From a virus: DNA of 55,589 bases. The notes under the pieces were generated by a model. The model did not search any database, was not told the origin of the DNA, and saw only the letters and a program-made list of their open reading frames with translations. Positions 25,334 to 32,803 of this stretch are shown here, piece by piece (the first letter of the stretch is position 1; the number at the start of each line of letters is the position of its first letter). Where the stretch lies: positions 1 to 55,589 of the IMG/VR virus record IMGVR_UViG_3300021090_000026; one strand, written 5' to 3'. Both the position numbers and the translations under genes were made by a program.

Positions 25334-26178
25334 CCGTACACCCGAACGCATTCGAACATCGTGTTGTCGTGGATTTCGAGAACTTTCGGAATTGACCCGT
25401 CGGGCTCGACCTGGTATCCCCCGGCAAGGTTCCAGGCGACCGGCATTTCCAGCGCTTTGAGCCCATCGAAGACGATGGCATCCCGCATGCGAAGTTGCTC
25501 AGTCGTCAACCATCCTCCATAGGGATCGTTGATGTGAGGATCGGCACCGGCTTGGTACAGGACGATGTCGCATTCTGACATTCCTGCTACGATCAGCGGT
25601 AGCTCTTGGAAGAACTCGACTACTTGCTCAGCTTCAGTGTACTTTTTCCCGCCCGTGTAGTGTTTGATCCAAGCCTGGGCACCAAGCTTTTGGATGATAT
25701 TATCCGTTCCATTGCCGTAATGCATGTCGAGATCGAGGATCCCGACCCGGCTGACTCCCATTTCTTTCGGAGCGAGGGCGGTCACCATCAATCCGTTGAA
25801 GGTGCAAAATCCCTCTCCCGAATAGTAACCAGCATGATGGAATCCAGAACACGGTGCTGCGACCGCAGATTTCGTTTTGATCGCATACTTGGCTGCTGAA
25901 AGCATCGCTCCCGAAGTATAAGGGAGAGACATCGCAACATCGAGAGAACAGTTTCCAAATCCGTTGGCAGTCGAACCTGTTAGGACGTTATCGACATAAT
26001 CGAGATCATGAGCCCGAGCGAGCTCTTCAAAAGAAACGGGGACGGGTTCGATGATTTCGATTGCGAACTTCTGTTGCCAGGATTCGACCACCTTCACCGG
26101 TTTTGCCGCGCTGGGTGAAGCGCTCTGAGAGTCTGCCACCATCTTGGATGAGTAGAAAACGGGGATGGCGGAAGGCAT
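25330..26178 (-). CDS. Histone-deacetylase / acetylpolyamine amidohydrolase-fold enzyme
   Basis: 282 aa, shorter than the 340-370 of most family members. The zinc site is complete: LDLDMHYGNGT supplies Asp151 and His153, and YQAGADPHINDP supplies Asp213. The charge-relay histidine pair is SGFHHAGYYSGEGFCTFNG (His114-His115), and the loop with the transition-state Tyr is LAGGYQ. Substrates of this fold are acetylated lysines, polyamines or acetoin-type compounds. It has a good ribosome-binding site and its own promoter at 26205-26233. A host-protein or polyamine deacetylase is plausible. Confidence 0.9.
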   Translation of the reverse strand: MPSAIPVFYSSKMVADSQSASPSAAKPVKVVESWQQKFAIEIIEPVPVSFEELARAHDLDYVDNVLTGSTANGFGNCSLDVAMSLPYTSGAMLSAAKYAIKTKSAVAAPCSGFHHAGYYSGEGFCTFNGLMVTALAPKEMGVSRVGILDLDMHYGNGTDNIIQKLGAQAWIKHYTGGKKYTEAEQVVEFFQELPLIVAGMSECDIVLYQAGADPHINDPYGGWLTTEQLRMRDAIVFDGLKALEMPVAWNLAGGYQVEPDGSIPKVLEIHDNTMFECVRVYG

Positions 26179-26204
26179 TAATTTCTAATTCCTGTTACTA
26201 GATT

Positions 26205-26233
26205 ATTATAATACACGCAAACTAAAGTTTCAT
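26205..26233 (-). promoter_or_regulatory. Phage promoter of the HDAC-lipoprotein operon
   Basis: Minus strand -35 ATGAAA, 17 bp, -10 TATAAT, then an AGGAA ribosome-binding site before the 26178 ATG. It overlaps the end of the 26565 gene. Confidence 0.8.
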
Positions 26234-26565
26234 CACGTGACAATTTTTCTGGCCCGTTTGTTTGTTGGGGAGAAAAATCCTCGCATGTCTTCCTTCAACG
26301 CCTTATCAATGTTCTTGGCGTGTTTGTAGGTGATTGTGTGAAGGTAGAACTCTGTCACACTACCGTCAGGTAGCAAAAATGACCACACGTACACCTTACC
26401 GGCGCCGGTAGTCTTGATTGATCTCTTGCTAGTTTCTTCTAAGGGAATTAGAACATTCCCTGCATCGAGCTCTAAAGTTGTCCCTTTCCGAAGGAAGGAA
26501 CAGGGCTTTTGGAGAGTTACTGGCTCTCCTTTATCCCATACACCACCGGAATCTTTTGATTCCAT
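26233..26565 (-). CDS. Array protein, longer variant with basic tail
   Basis: 110 aa. VWDKGEPVTLQ (9-19), GNVLIPLEE (36-44), VYVWSFLLPDGSVTEFYL (58-75), then an extra basic helical C-terminus (KHAKNIDKALKEDMRG ... NKRARK) absent from most members, possibly nucleic-acid-contacting. Confidence 0.6.
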   Translation of the reverse strand: MESKDSGGVWDKGEPVTLQKPCSFLRKGTTLELDAGNVLIPLEETSKRSIKTTGAGKVYVWSFLLPDGSVTEFYLHTITYKHAKNIDKALKEDMRGFFSPTNKRARKIVT

Positions 26566-26598
26566 TCGTCACCGGTCCAATATCGTATGAGTCCTAGC

Positions 26599-26622
26599 GT
26601 GGGGGAGGCTCACCTCCCCCAC
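26599..26622. repeat. Perfect 10-bp GC-rich hairpin
   Basis: GTGGGGGAGG / CCTCCCCCAC with a 4-nt loop, between the micropeptide gene (26651) and the 26565 gene. No T run on either side; likely a terminator-like 3' structure. Confidence 0.6.
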
Positions 26623-26650
26623 CATATCGTGTGGCATTTGCCGGTGCTGA

Positions 26651-26767
26651 CTAGCTTCTGAAGAAGCGATTGCGAACCGTTCGGATCGCCAGGTCGAGTG
26701 AGCGAGAGACGATCACCGTGATGACGGCAACGGTGACGCTACGAGTCAGTTGTTCTTTGAGAGTCAT
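26651..26767 (-). CDS. Amphipathic/membrane micropeptide
   Basis: 38 aa starting seven bases after a strong AGGAG site. TLKEQLTRS, hydrophobic VTVAVITVIVS, then a basic end (RSLDLAIRTVRNRFFRS). May be membrane-active. Confidence 0.6.
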   Translation of the reverse strand: MTLKEQLTRSVTVAVITVIVSRSLDLAIRTVRNRFFRS

Positions 26768-26802
26768 GATTAGCTCCTGAGTAAAAAGTACAATGTTAGA
26801 TG

Positions 26803-27072
26803 TTACGTTGCAAGTTCAGATATCGTTTCGAAACCCTGGGGGTGGTCCTTGTTCCACGCGCAAACCCATCCAAACTTCCCATGGAAGAGAACGAGCCAGC
26901 TGTGCAACACTTCTCCACCGTATCGTTGACTTCTTTCAACCTCTTCTATCCAGACCACGTCGTCGAAAAACAGAACGACATCGCCGACTTCCAATTCTCC
27001 GCAATACGTTCCGCTGTTGTTTTGCGGATACTCGTAGAGCCACTGCGCAAGAACGGTGCAAAGGATCTTCAT
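26803..27072 (-). CDS. Array protein, type A
   Basis: 89 aa. GELEVGDVVLFFDDVVW (25-41), HSWLVLFHGKFGWVCAW (57-73). Clean example of the closing 'SWLVL..GxxGWV' block. ATGA overlap with the upstream member. Confidence 0.7.
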   Translation of the reverse strand: MKILCTVLAQWLYEYPQNNSGTYCGELEVGDVVLFFDDVVWIEEVERSQRYGGEVLHSWLVLFHGKFGWVCAWNKDHPQGFETISELAT

Positions 27073-27335
27073 GCGATCCTAGATCGGCGCACTTTTTCGA
27101 GAACTCCGATTCGTCCATCGGGTGACAGGACGATCTCTTCGAAGACTTTCGAAAATGTTCGACCGGCGAACTCTGACTTGACCGTTCGTCCTCGACGAAG
27201 AGCCAGGAAGAGGGACCCGATTGGATAATCGTTTTTCCCGGAGGGAAATGACACTACAAATCGCGGGTACTTCTCGTTGTACTCGTCCTCAACGACGATC
27301 TCCCTCGTCTTCAGCACGTCGACATCGTCCACCAT
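27069..27335 (-). CDS. Array protein, type A, diverged
   Basis: 88 aa. Acidic N-terminus (VDDVDVLKTREIVVEDEY), PIGSLFLALRRG (38-49), EEIVLSPDGRIGVLEKVRR (66-84): strand, turn with PDG, strand. Confidence 0.65.
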   Translation of the reverse strand: MVDDVDVLKTREIVVEDEYNEKYPRFVVSFPSGKNDYPIGSLFLALRRGRTVKSEFAGRTFSKVFEEIVLSPDGRIGVLEKVRRSRIA

Positions 27336-27347
27336 GAAAACTCCTGC

Positions 27348-27599
27348 CTAGATGATCTTTCCCAATTCTGACGCTGCGACACTCGGTATTACAACGCATC
27401 CCGCACCCGGAACGATGATAATTTGGCCCATCATCTGGCCGAATGTCGTCGGCTCTATGAAAATGACGATGGACTCTCGCTCAACCCGACCGGAGTTCTT
27501 GATATCTTCATTGAATCCACGATGGGACACGGAAACAAATAACCACGGAGCTCTCACTCGGATCAAATCTCCTTTTACGGGATCTCGTCGCGAACTCAT
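27348..27599 (-). CDS. Array protein, type A
   Basis: 83 aa from ATG 27599 (ATGA with the next upstream gene). DPVKGDLIRVRAPW (6-19), ESIVIFIEPTTFG (42-54, here the conserved 'hhhhxEP' block), IIVPGAGCVVIP (61-72). Confidence 0.7.
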   Translation of the reverse strand: MSSRRDPVKGDLIRVRAPWLFVSVSHRGFNEDIKNSGRVERESIVIFIEPTTFGQMMGQIIIVPGAGCVVIPSVAASELGKII

Positions 27600-27856
27600 G
27601 ATACGACTTCGTCCACCCAACCCAAGAGTTTGATGTATCCGATCGTGGTATTGTAGAGGACGAAGGCTACCCAAGACGTTCGTGTCCCGAGCATGAAAGG
27701 ATCCGAAAGCACTACTACCTGGTCTCCCACAGAGAGTGCACCCTTTTCGGTAGAACTATTGTGTTCGAACCATCTGGCCCTGCCGAGAATGACGATGTCG
27801 CCCTGCTTGAAGCAATTCTGCTTGGGTTCGTAGGGGTAGCTGATGGGATACATCAT
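27596..27856 (-). CDS. Array protein, type A, consensus-like
   Basis: 86 aa. NCFKQGDIVILGRARWF (14-30), SVGDQVVVLSDPFMLG (42-57) with the LSDP signature, TSWVAFVLYNTTIGYIKLL (60-78). One of the members closest to the family consensus. Confidence 0.75.
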   Translation of the reverse strand: MMYPISYPYEPKQNCFKQGDIVILGRARWFEHNSSTEKGALSVGDQVVVLSDPFMLGTRTSWVAFVLYNTTIGYIKLLGWVDEVVS

Positions 27857-28089
27857 TGATGTTCGAGCTTGGGAACGATCTGTTCCTCTAGAACCTTCTT
27901 GAGCTCATCGTGATCGATCGGACAGGAAGCGATAGCGATGCACTTTCCAAAATCGATTCCGAACCGGCGAGTTTCGTCCCACGACTTGACCTCCATCGTT
28001 CCGAGAGACTTTCCCGGACCGTAGATGACGCGGACTCCCGTCCACCCCTCTGAGAATTTCAGGAATGAGATATCGAGTTCTTTATTCAC
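27853..28089 (-). CDS. Hypothetical protein within the array, different fold
   Basis: 78 aa without the array motifs: TGVRVIYGPGKSLGTMEV, RRFGIDFGKCIAIAS, then an amphipathic helix DHDELKKVLEEQIVPKLEH. Coupled to the 27856 gene by ATGA. Confidence 0.6.
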   Translation of the reverse strand: MNKELDISFLKFSEGWTGVRVIYGPGKSLGTMEVKSWDETRRFGIDFGKCIAIASCPIDHDELKKVLEEQIVPKLEHQ

Positions 28090-28092
28090 GAC

Positions 28093-28329
28093 TTACTCTA
28101 CAACTTCGAAGACATTATGCATCGGTTGGAACGTGATGTACATCGCAACTATTCCTTTGGAGATCAAAAATTGACCGAACCCGAATCCTGGAAGCGGACC
28201 TTCGAAGTTCATTTTCGTCAGAACAAGAAGAACACGTCCCTTGGGGATCGTGAACAAGGTCGTACCCGCGCAAAAGGTAGCTTCCACCAATAGACGAACG
28301 ATCTGCCCGGGATAAAGATCGTCAACCAT
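28093..28329 (-). CDS. Array protein, type A with GFGFG insert
   Basis: 78 aa from ATG 28329; an upstream start would overlap the previous gene. LYPGQIVRLL (5-14), IPKGRVLLVLTKM (28-40), then LPGFGFGQFLISKGIVAMYI (46-65). The GFGFG insert links it to the 30382 protein. Confidence 0.65.
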   Translation of the reverse strand: MVDDLYPGQIVRLLVEATFCAGTTLFTIPKGRVLLVLTKMNFEGPLPGFGFGQFLISKGIVAMYITFQPMHNVFEVVE

Positions 28330-28340
28330 GCATTTTCTGC

Positions 28341-28616
28341 TCAAATCAATTCCTGGAGGAGAAGGCAACATCCGACTCCTCGGGATGTCAGAAGAATGAT
28401 GATCCTCTCTTCTCCCCGGGGCCCGCTGTATCCGAGAACAGCGAAGTGTTCCTTTTCAGGAACAACGATTCTTTCTCCCGACTTCGTGGTCAGAAGGACC
28501 GTTTTGGTCGTTGCACAAAGTTCGGGAAGTAACTTCAGAAGGGTTTCGAAGACGAGGCAAGCGCTCGGTGCGAGGAATTTATCGAACCGATCGACGATGA
28601 AATCATGAACATTCAT
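28341..28616 (-). CDS. Array protein, helical N-terminal extension
   Basis: 91 aa. Residues 1-37 form a helix (FIVDRFDKFL, LVFETLLKLLPELC); the array core is KTVLLTTKSGERIVVPEKEH and EERIIILLTSRGVGCCLLL. The first 'GD' block has become SGERIVV. Confidence 0.6.
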   Translation of the reverse strand: MNVHDFIVDRFDKFLAPSACLVFETLLKLLPELCATTKTVLLTTKSGERIVVPEKEHFAVLGYSGPRGEERIIILLTSRGVGCCLLLQELI

Positions 28617-28863
28617 AGAAGTAATCCGTAATCCTCTTCCTGAGTTCGTAGAGGTAGAAGTACGAGTACCCTTCGTTGGTGAGAACTAACCAAGATCTTT
28701 CTCCGAGCACATCACCGATCGCAGGTTCGAAGACGACCACAATCTCTCCCTCGGAGAGCCTATGGATTCCTTTGCACGGAGACGTGGGAAGATCCCATGT
28801 CCATTGGCTGAAAACGTCGTCCGAGTCGAGAGCTTTCGCCTTGAAAATCCGAACTGTCAACAT
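28603..28863 (-). CDS. Array protein, type A
   Basis: 86 aa from ATG 28863. RLSEGEIVVVFEPAIGD (35-51) and RSWLVLTNEGYSYFYLYEL (56-74), ending in a charged helix. Overlaps its neighbours by 14 and 7 bp. Confidence 0.65.
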   Translation of the reverse strand: MLTVRIFKAKALDSDDVFSQWTWDLPTSPCKGIHRLSEGEIVVVFEPAIGDVLGERSWLVLTNEGYSYFYLYELRKRITDYFYECS

Positions 28864-29138
28864 AGTTCGATGAATCTGCGAGAGGGATTCCATCGACCTC
28901 GGACGGTGAAGAACAACACGCTCATTCTGTTCGAAAGAACGACCGTTCCCATTCCTCGCAAGTTAGGAATCTCGCTGGGAATGTATTCTTTCACGATGAA
29001 AATCAGACCGGGAGATACTCCCGAGTGTTTTCTATAGTGGCCCAACCAGGAGTCGTACTTTGGTTCAAACACCATCGTGTGCCTGATTAATTTCCCTACG
29101 AAGGGTGCAGTCAAAAGATCCCAACGAGACGGAAGCAT
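28857..29138 (-). CDS. Array protein, diverged
   Basis: 93 aa starting on the Pth2 stop (TGATG). VSPGLIFIVKEYIPSEIP (41-58), MGTVVLSNRMSVLFFTVRG (63-81). The first block is displaced by a basic/aromatic insert (KYDSWLGHYRKH). Confidence 0.55.
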   Translation of the reverse strand: MLPSRWDLLTAPFVGKLIRHTMVFEPKYDSWLGHYRKHSGVSPGLIFIVKEYIPSEIPNLRGMGTVVLSNRMSVLFFTVRGRWNPSRRFIELC

Positions 29139-29521
29139 CAGAGCAGCGGAAGTTCGCCCGTGATGGGATCCAACTTCTCAGCCTCGTCTGGACCGAATGC
29201 TGCGCACGTTAAAGTCGCTACACCATGGAATTCTGTCTTTCCAGAATCGATGATGTGACACACTTGTATGCCTGCCTTCCGAGCCTTGTTCATCAGCTCA
29301 CCGAGCTCTTTCTCAGAATTGACGCTCACGGTGATCTTAGCAAATCCCTCTTTGAACCACCGTTGCTCTGCAGCAGTGAGATTGATTTCCATCCTGGACG
29401 GATCATTCGATGTGTTACGATCGGAAAGGAACTTCATGGACGCATGCGAAGCCTGCGCACACATCTTTCCCTTTCGCATCAAAAGATCTTTTCTAATGAC
29501 GATAACTTGCTTAACACTCAT
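29138..29521 (-). CDS. Peptidyl-tRNA hydrolase, Pth2 family
   Basis: 127 aa, the usual Pth2 length of about 115-130. KQVIVIRKDLLMRKGKMCAQ (4-23) with ASHASMKFL, then KITVSVNSEKELGELMNKA, AGIQVCHIIDSGKTEF, GVATLTCAAFGPDEAE and LDPITGELPLL. Pth2 is the archaeal/eukaryal type of enzyme that frees tRNA from peptidyl-tRNA; it also occurs in phages. It could recycle tRNAs during fast phage translation with many short, coupled cistrons. Confidence 0.92.
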   Translation of the reverse strand: MSVKQVIVIRKDLLMRKGKMCAQASHASMKFLSDRNTSNDPSRMEINLTAAEQRWFKEGFAKITVSVNSEKELGELMNKARKAGIQVCHIIDSGKTEFHGVATLTCAAFGPDEAEKLDPITGELPLL

Positions 29522-29531
29522 TTTCTATGGC

Positions 29532-29768
29532 TCAATATGAATTTTTCTCTAGACGAATGTTGTCAGCATTTCGCAATTCAGCTCCACGATCGTGGTTCAC
29601 CAATGTCTCAACACAGTCACCACAACAAAGCTGCGTTTTCGCGTAATTGTACGCTCCCCACCCATGGGTCTTAACAAGCTTCCATGTAGAAGGAGCGTCT
29701 ACATGATCATCGAATGTGTAAACTTCGAAACTTGCCGCGTGGCAGTAGTCGCAAGTGAAACGACACAT
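29532..29768 (-). CDS. Small zinc-ribbon protein
   Basis: 78 aa from ATG 29768. Two CxxC knuckles: CRFTCDYCHAASF (2-14) and LCCGDCVETLVNH (46-58). Otherwise acidic. Possible nucleic-acid or protein-binding ribbon. Confidence 0.6.
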   Translation of the reverse strand: MCRFTCDYCHAASFEVYTFDDHVDAPSTWKLVKTHGWGAYNYAKTQLCCGDCVETLVNHDRGAELRNADNIRLEKNSY

Positions 29769-29782
29769 TTTAAAGAAATGGA

Positions 29783-29977
29783 TCAAAATCTACCACCCGA
29801 GCGACGAGGTTCGTTTCCCAGAGGGAACATTTCCTTCTCGAAAGCGTCCAGCATTTCTGCGAGCTCTTCAAGACGATGACCTTCCGGAGTTCCCATTTCA
29901 GAATCCCATAACGTTTCGAGCTCTGTAAGGAGCACGTAGTACTCCTCAACGGTTTGTATTCGATGCTTCTCTGCCAT
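29783..29977 (-). CDS. HigA-type antitoxin N-terminal domain, no DNA-binding domain
   Basis: 64 aa from ATG 29977, which overlaps the upstream stop. RIQTVEEYYVLLTELETLW, GTPEGHRLEELAEML, DAFEKEMFPLG matches the oligomerisation helices of HigA-like antitoxins (xTxxEYxxxLxEIExL...GTPEGDRLExLxxLVExYE). The XRE helix-turn-helix that normally follows is missing and no toxin gene is adjacent. It could bind a host HigB-type toxin complex, an inference. Confidence 0.6.
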   Translation of the reverse strand: MAEKHRIQTVEEYYVLLTELETLWDSEMGTPEGHRLEELAEMLDAFEKEMFPLGNEPRRSGGRF

Positions 29978-30309
29978 TAGATCTTCTTGAACATGTAGTC
30001 GAAATCCAACGTAATTCTCTTGATATACACCGGTCCGTACTTGAAACTGTACAAGAGCCACGAACTACCGTTGTCACCTGTTCGATGTTGACCGTTCGGT
30101 AGAGGTCCTCTGTAGACGATTACCGACTCTCCAGTATCGAGTCGAACGTACTGCGATAACGAGACGTCGAGTGCATCTTTGTGGTAGCCTGCGATGTGCG
30201 CGTACTGGGTGAAGTTGATTTGACACAGGACGGGTCCGGAATACGCAAATTCCCTGGCCAGCTCGTTGAAATACTGTTTTCGACTCTTTTTCGCCATCTT
30301 CGATCGCAC
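29977..30309 (-). CDS. Array protein with helical N-terminus
   Basis: 110 aa from a GTG four bases after GGAGG (ATG 30297 is the alternative). Basic helix AKKSRKQYFNELAREFAYSG, then SQYVRLDTGESVIVYRGPLP (52-71) and SSWLLYSFKYGPVYIKRI (82-99). First gene after a promoter. Confidence 0.6.
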   Translation of the reverse strand: MRSKMAKKSRKQYFNELAREFAYSGPVLCQINFTQYAHIAGYHKDALDVSLSQYVRLDTGESVIVYRGPLPNGQHRTGDNGSSWLLYSFKYGPVYIKRITLDFDYMFKKI

Positions 30310-30333
30310 AGTGCCTCCAGACCTACCAATACA

Positions 30334-30362
30334 GTTATACCATATGATGTCCCACGATTCAT
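30334..30362 (-). promoter_or_regulatory. Phage promoter inside the array
   Basis: Minus strand -35 ATGAAT, 17 bp, extended -10 TGGTATAAC; start about 18 bp before the GTG of the 30309 gene. The -35 ends in T rather than A/C. Confidence 0.7.
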
Positions 30363-30381
30363 CTTCTGGACCTGCCAGGTG

Positions 30382-30783
30382 TCACTCAGAAGCACCGTCG
30401 GGGAAACACATGCTGCACCCTCCTCCACATCGAGTGCCGGTCTCTTGGTTGTAGAGAGCGTGCTTCAAGGGATCCTGCTCGTTATCGGTGATCGCGCTGT
30501 CTAAAAGAGACATGAAGTACTTCTTCACACGCTCGAGGCTCATGCATTCTGTATCGATGAACAGGCCTGCCGGAGTCTGGATAAGTGACACCTCTCCGAA
30601 CCCGAATCCTGGTTCGCTGAATGACAGCACGACGACGGCCTTCTTGGGCACTTCGAGGTCACATCCCAGAACAACTTCCCCTTCGGCCTCGGGAAGCTCG
30701 GATTGCATCTCGCACGAGGCGTGCCGAATTTCTATCTTCGTGGGCAGACCCTGGAGTACCTCGACAAATTTATCATCGTTCAT
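30382..30783 (-). CDS. Array-related protein with C-terminal cysteine cluster
   Basis: 133 aa from ATG 30783. VPKKAVVVLSFSEPGFGFGE (45-64) and SLIQTPAGLFIDTE (66-79) match the core of the 28093 protein. A unique tail ends RCGGGCSMCFPDG (118-130), a possible metal site. Confidence 0.6.
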   Translation of the reverse strand: MNDDKFVEVLQGLPTKIEIRHASCEMQSELPEAEGEVVLGCDLEVPKKAVVVLSFSEPGFGFGEVSLIQTPAGLFIDTECMSLERVKKYFMSLLDSAITDNEQDPLKHALYNQETGTRCGGGCSMCFPDGASE

Positions 30784-30797
30784 ATCGGTATCGTCTC

Positions 30798-31106
30798 CTA
30801 CAGGTACATTTCGTCCCACTGAGTACCATCCGTCGCCGCGAGCTTATTGATGATGTGAAACATGGTCACAATGCCGGATGGGGTCAGAAGAATCCAGCAA
30901 TTGTATGCATTGTGGATTGATTGTTGAAACGGGTCGGTGAGAAATACGCAGATGGATTGAGCATCGTCTGGGCCTAAGCATCCCACCATGTCGGACAACG
31001 GATTTCCGTTCTCATCGTGGAAGACATCGTCCAAGAGATAGGCGACATCTCCCTTACGACCGGACCCATAAGATTTTCGCTGCGTAGTTTCTAGTCCTGT
31101 TCGCAT
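30798..31106 (-). CDS. Array protein, type A
   Basis: 102 aa. SGRKGDVAYLLDDVF (15-29), QSICVFLTDPF (50-60, the LTDP signature) and NCWILLTPSGIVTMFHI (69-85). Overlaps the next member by 16 bp. Confidence 0.7.
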   Translation of the reverse strand: MRTGLETTQRKSYGSGRKGDVAYLLDDVFHDENGNPLSDMVGCLGPDDAQSICVFLTDPFQQSIHNAYNCWILLTPSGIVTMFHIINKLAATDGTQWDEMYL

Positions 31107-31342
31107 TCTTTGATATCTCTCCCTTCTATCCAGACGATGCCCTTCGAAGAAAGGCAGAGGTGATCTCCGTATTCGGGATTCCTCAAACCTAGATCTATGA
31201 AAAATTCTCCCGGGAGAAGAATCACCGAAAGACCGTCGTGGTAATCTTCCATTACGTAGGTGTGGACAGGATCATCTGAGACCTGAATCACACGTCCGAC
31301 CCTCCACGGGAGGGAGAGCGAATTCACCGGCAAGGGGTACAT
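31091..31342 (-). CDS. Array protein, type A
   Basis: 83 aa from ATG 31342. PWRVGRVIQVSDD (12-24), GLSVILLPGEF (37-47), YGDHLCLSSKGIVWIEGRDI (58-77). Confidence 0.65.
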   Translation of the reverse strand: MYPLPVNSLSLPWRVGRVIQVSDDPVHTYVMEDYHDGLSVILLPGEFFIDLGLRNPEYGDHLCLSSKGIVWIEGRDIKECEQD

Positions 31343-31695
31343 TTCTCCTCCCAATCATTCTCAGAAAAGACGAAATATCCCTTACGCATGTACCTCGTCC
31401 AGATCATCGTTTCGCTGGCAGCGTCGACGAATATGAAAAAATCGAGATCCTTCGGGTCGTAGAGGACCTTCTTATTCGCACGGGACTTACGGGTCCTGAA
31501 GACCAATTTTTCATCCTGCGCGCCACGAGTCGTCTTCACCTGGATCTTCACCCAACGTGTTCCTCGTTTCCTGATGGCAACGTCGTAGGGGAGGGTGTTG
31601 TCACGTTTAGTAACATCATCAACTTCCCAACCACGGCCCTTGCAGAAATTCTCTACGAGTTTTTGACCCTTCTCCGCCACAGCATTGTTCCGCAT
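31324..31695 (-). CDS. PD-(D/E)XK nuclease-fold protein
   Basis: 123 aa. Core EKGQKLVENFCKGRGWEV (8-25), PYDVAIRK (Asp38) and WVKIQVKTTRG (Gln52, Lys54), with Q in place of E as in the restriction-endonuclease-like QVKT families. The second half (KDLDFFIFVD, TMIWTRYMRKGYFV) fits the remaining strands and helix. Could be a Holliday-junction or host-DNA nuclease, or an inactive DNA-binding derivative. Confidence 0.75.
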   Translation of the reverse strand: MRNNAVAEKGQKLVENFCKGRGWEVDDVTKRDNTLPYDVAIRKRGTRWVKIQVKTTRGAQDEKLVFRTRKSRANKKVLYDPKDLDFFIFVDAASETMIWTRYMRKGYFVFSENDWEEKCTPCR

Positions 31696-31731
31696 CGAAA
31701 AAGCTAAGCTCCGTATCTTAAGAATAAGTGA

Positions 31732-31977
31732 TCAGATGATAGAAAATAGTTCGTCGAAAGTTCGATCTTCGTCGTCGCCCCATATCACCATGGGTAGATC
31801 AGTTTTGGAGAAAAGAAGAACGATGTACCACGTGTGATTTCTGCCGCGCACCGGCCTCGTCGCAGAACTGAGTATGATCATTTTCGTCCCGGCGGGAAGG
31901 TACTTCGCCAGGACACGGTGGGACTGTTCGTCCAACGTGGATGCTGTGAGCAGTGATATTTTGGATTGAACGATCAA
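31732..31977 (-). CDS. Array protein, compact
   Basis: 81 aa. YLPAGTKMIILSSATRPVRG (26-45) and HTWYIVLLFSKTDLPMVIWG (48-67), ending in an acidic FDELF helix. The first GD block is shortened. Confidence 0.6.
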   Translation of the reverse strand: MIVQSKISLLTASTLDEQSHRVLAKYLPAGTKMIILSSATRPVRGRNHTWYIVLLFSKTDLPMVIWGDDEDRTFDELFSII

Positions 31978-32336
31978 TGGGAGACGTCCAGCATTCTTTT
32001 GACGCGAGGCAAGATACCCCCGTCACCCGGACACGTTTGAAACGTGATCCATCCCGTCCCACGAGACGTGTGAAGGATGAACTTCGTTATCGATCTGAAG
32101 TTGTCGATTCCGATTTCTATCACTCCTGGGATGATGTCCAGCAGGATCACGTGTTCACCTCGTGAAACCAACCCTCGAGCAGCGTAGTTGTTGACTGGCA
32201 ACCCCCACAGTGCAAACAACTCGCTGGTCTTGTACACTCCAGGGCAGTCGTTGAGTTTGAGAAACTCTTCAATGTCTCTCTGGGATTCTTGGAGCTTCCA
32301 GCCGTAGTGTTTCCACTGTCTCTTCTTGCTATTCAT
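31974..32336 (-). CDS. Array protein, longest single-domain form
   Basis: 120 aa. Basic/aromatic N-terminus (KKRQWKHYGWKLQESQ), VYKTSELFALWG (34-45), SRGEHVILLDIIPG (58-71), SITKFILHTSRGTGWITF (82-99). Couples the Nudix gene to the array (one-base overlap). Confidence 0.6.
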   Translation of the reverse strand: MNSKKRQWKHYGWKLQESQRDIEEFLKLNDCPGVYKTSELFALWGLPVNNYAARGLVSRGEHVILLDIIPGVIEIGIDNFRSITKFILHTSRGTGWITFQTCPGDGGILPRVKRMLDVSH

Positions 32337-32803
32337 TACATCGACGGCATCGTCGTGCTCTGATCCCTGACGAGGAGAGACGTCATTGTATTTCTCAAAT
32401 CATTGAGAACTTCAGGATGAGTCTTTTCCAGATATTCGAAGACCTGGGAGTTGAATTCGGGATATCCGCTGCGAGTTCTGGTGATCTCATCGAGGTTCAA
32501 CCATTCCAGCTCGCCCTCATCCGAAGCTCTAGGATCGCCCTCCCATTCAGTGGCGAACCAGCAGCGAGTGAAGAAGGGCTCTCCGCCCTTCACCCTGATC
32601 GGTTCCTCACGTTCGTAAACGTGGATCATCTTCTTCACGATTAATCCGGTCTCTTCGAGCACTTCACGAATCGCTCCCTCTTCGGGAGTTTCACCGGGTT
32701 CTCTCTTGCCTCCAGGAATTCCGAACTTCGTTCTGTCTTCTTTGCGCTCAACAGCAAGGATCTTTCCATCCTTGATGATAATAACGACGCCAGCTTCCCT
32801 CAT
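32336..32803 (-). CDS. Nudix hydrolase
   Basis: 155 aa. The Nudix box begins at IPGGKREPGE (29-38) and continues through GAIREVLEETGL (43-54), so all residues of Gx5Ex7REUxEExGU are present. The N-terminus AGVVIIIKDGKILAVERK is MutT-like. It hydrolyses a nucleoside diphosphate linked to another moiety. With short length and no extra domain, an oxidised nucleotide or NAD/dinucleotide substrate cannot be decided. In phages such enzymes clean nucleotide pools or decap host RNA. Confidence 0.93.
   Translation of the reverse strand: MREAGVVIIIKDGKILAVERKEDRTKFGIPGGKREPGETPEEGAIREVLEETGLIVKKMIHVYEREEPIRVKGGEPFFTRCWFATEWEGDPRASDEGELEWLNLDEITRTRSGYPEFNSQVFEYLEKTHPEVLNDLRNTMTSLLVRDQSTTMPSM

Noticed and set aside
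29783-30061. 92-aa form of the HigA-like protein
   Set aside because: The upstream 28 residues are the antisense-phase shadow of the 29977 gene; the ATG at its stop codon is the natural start.
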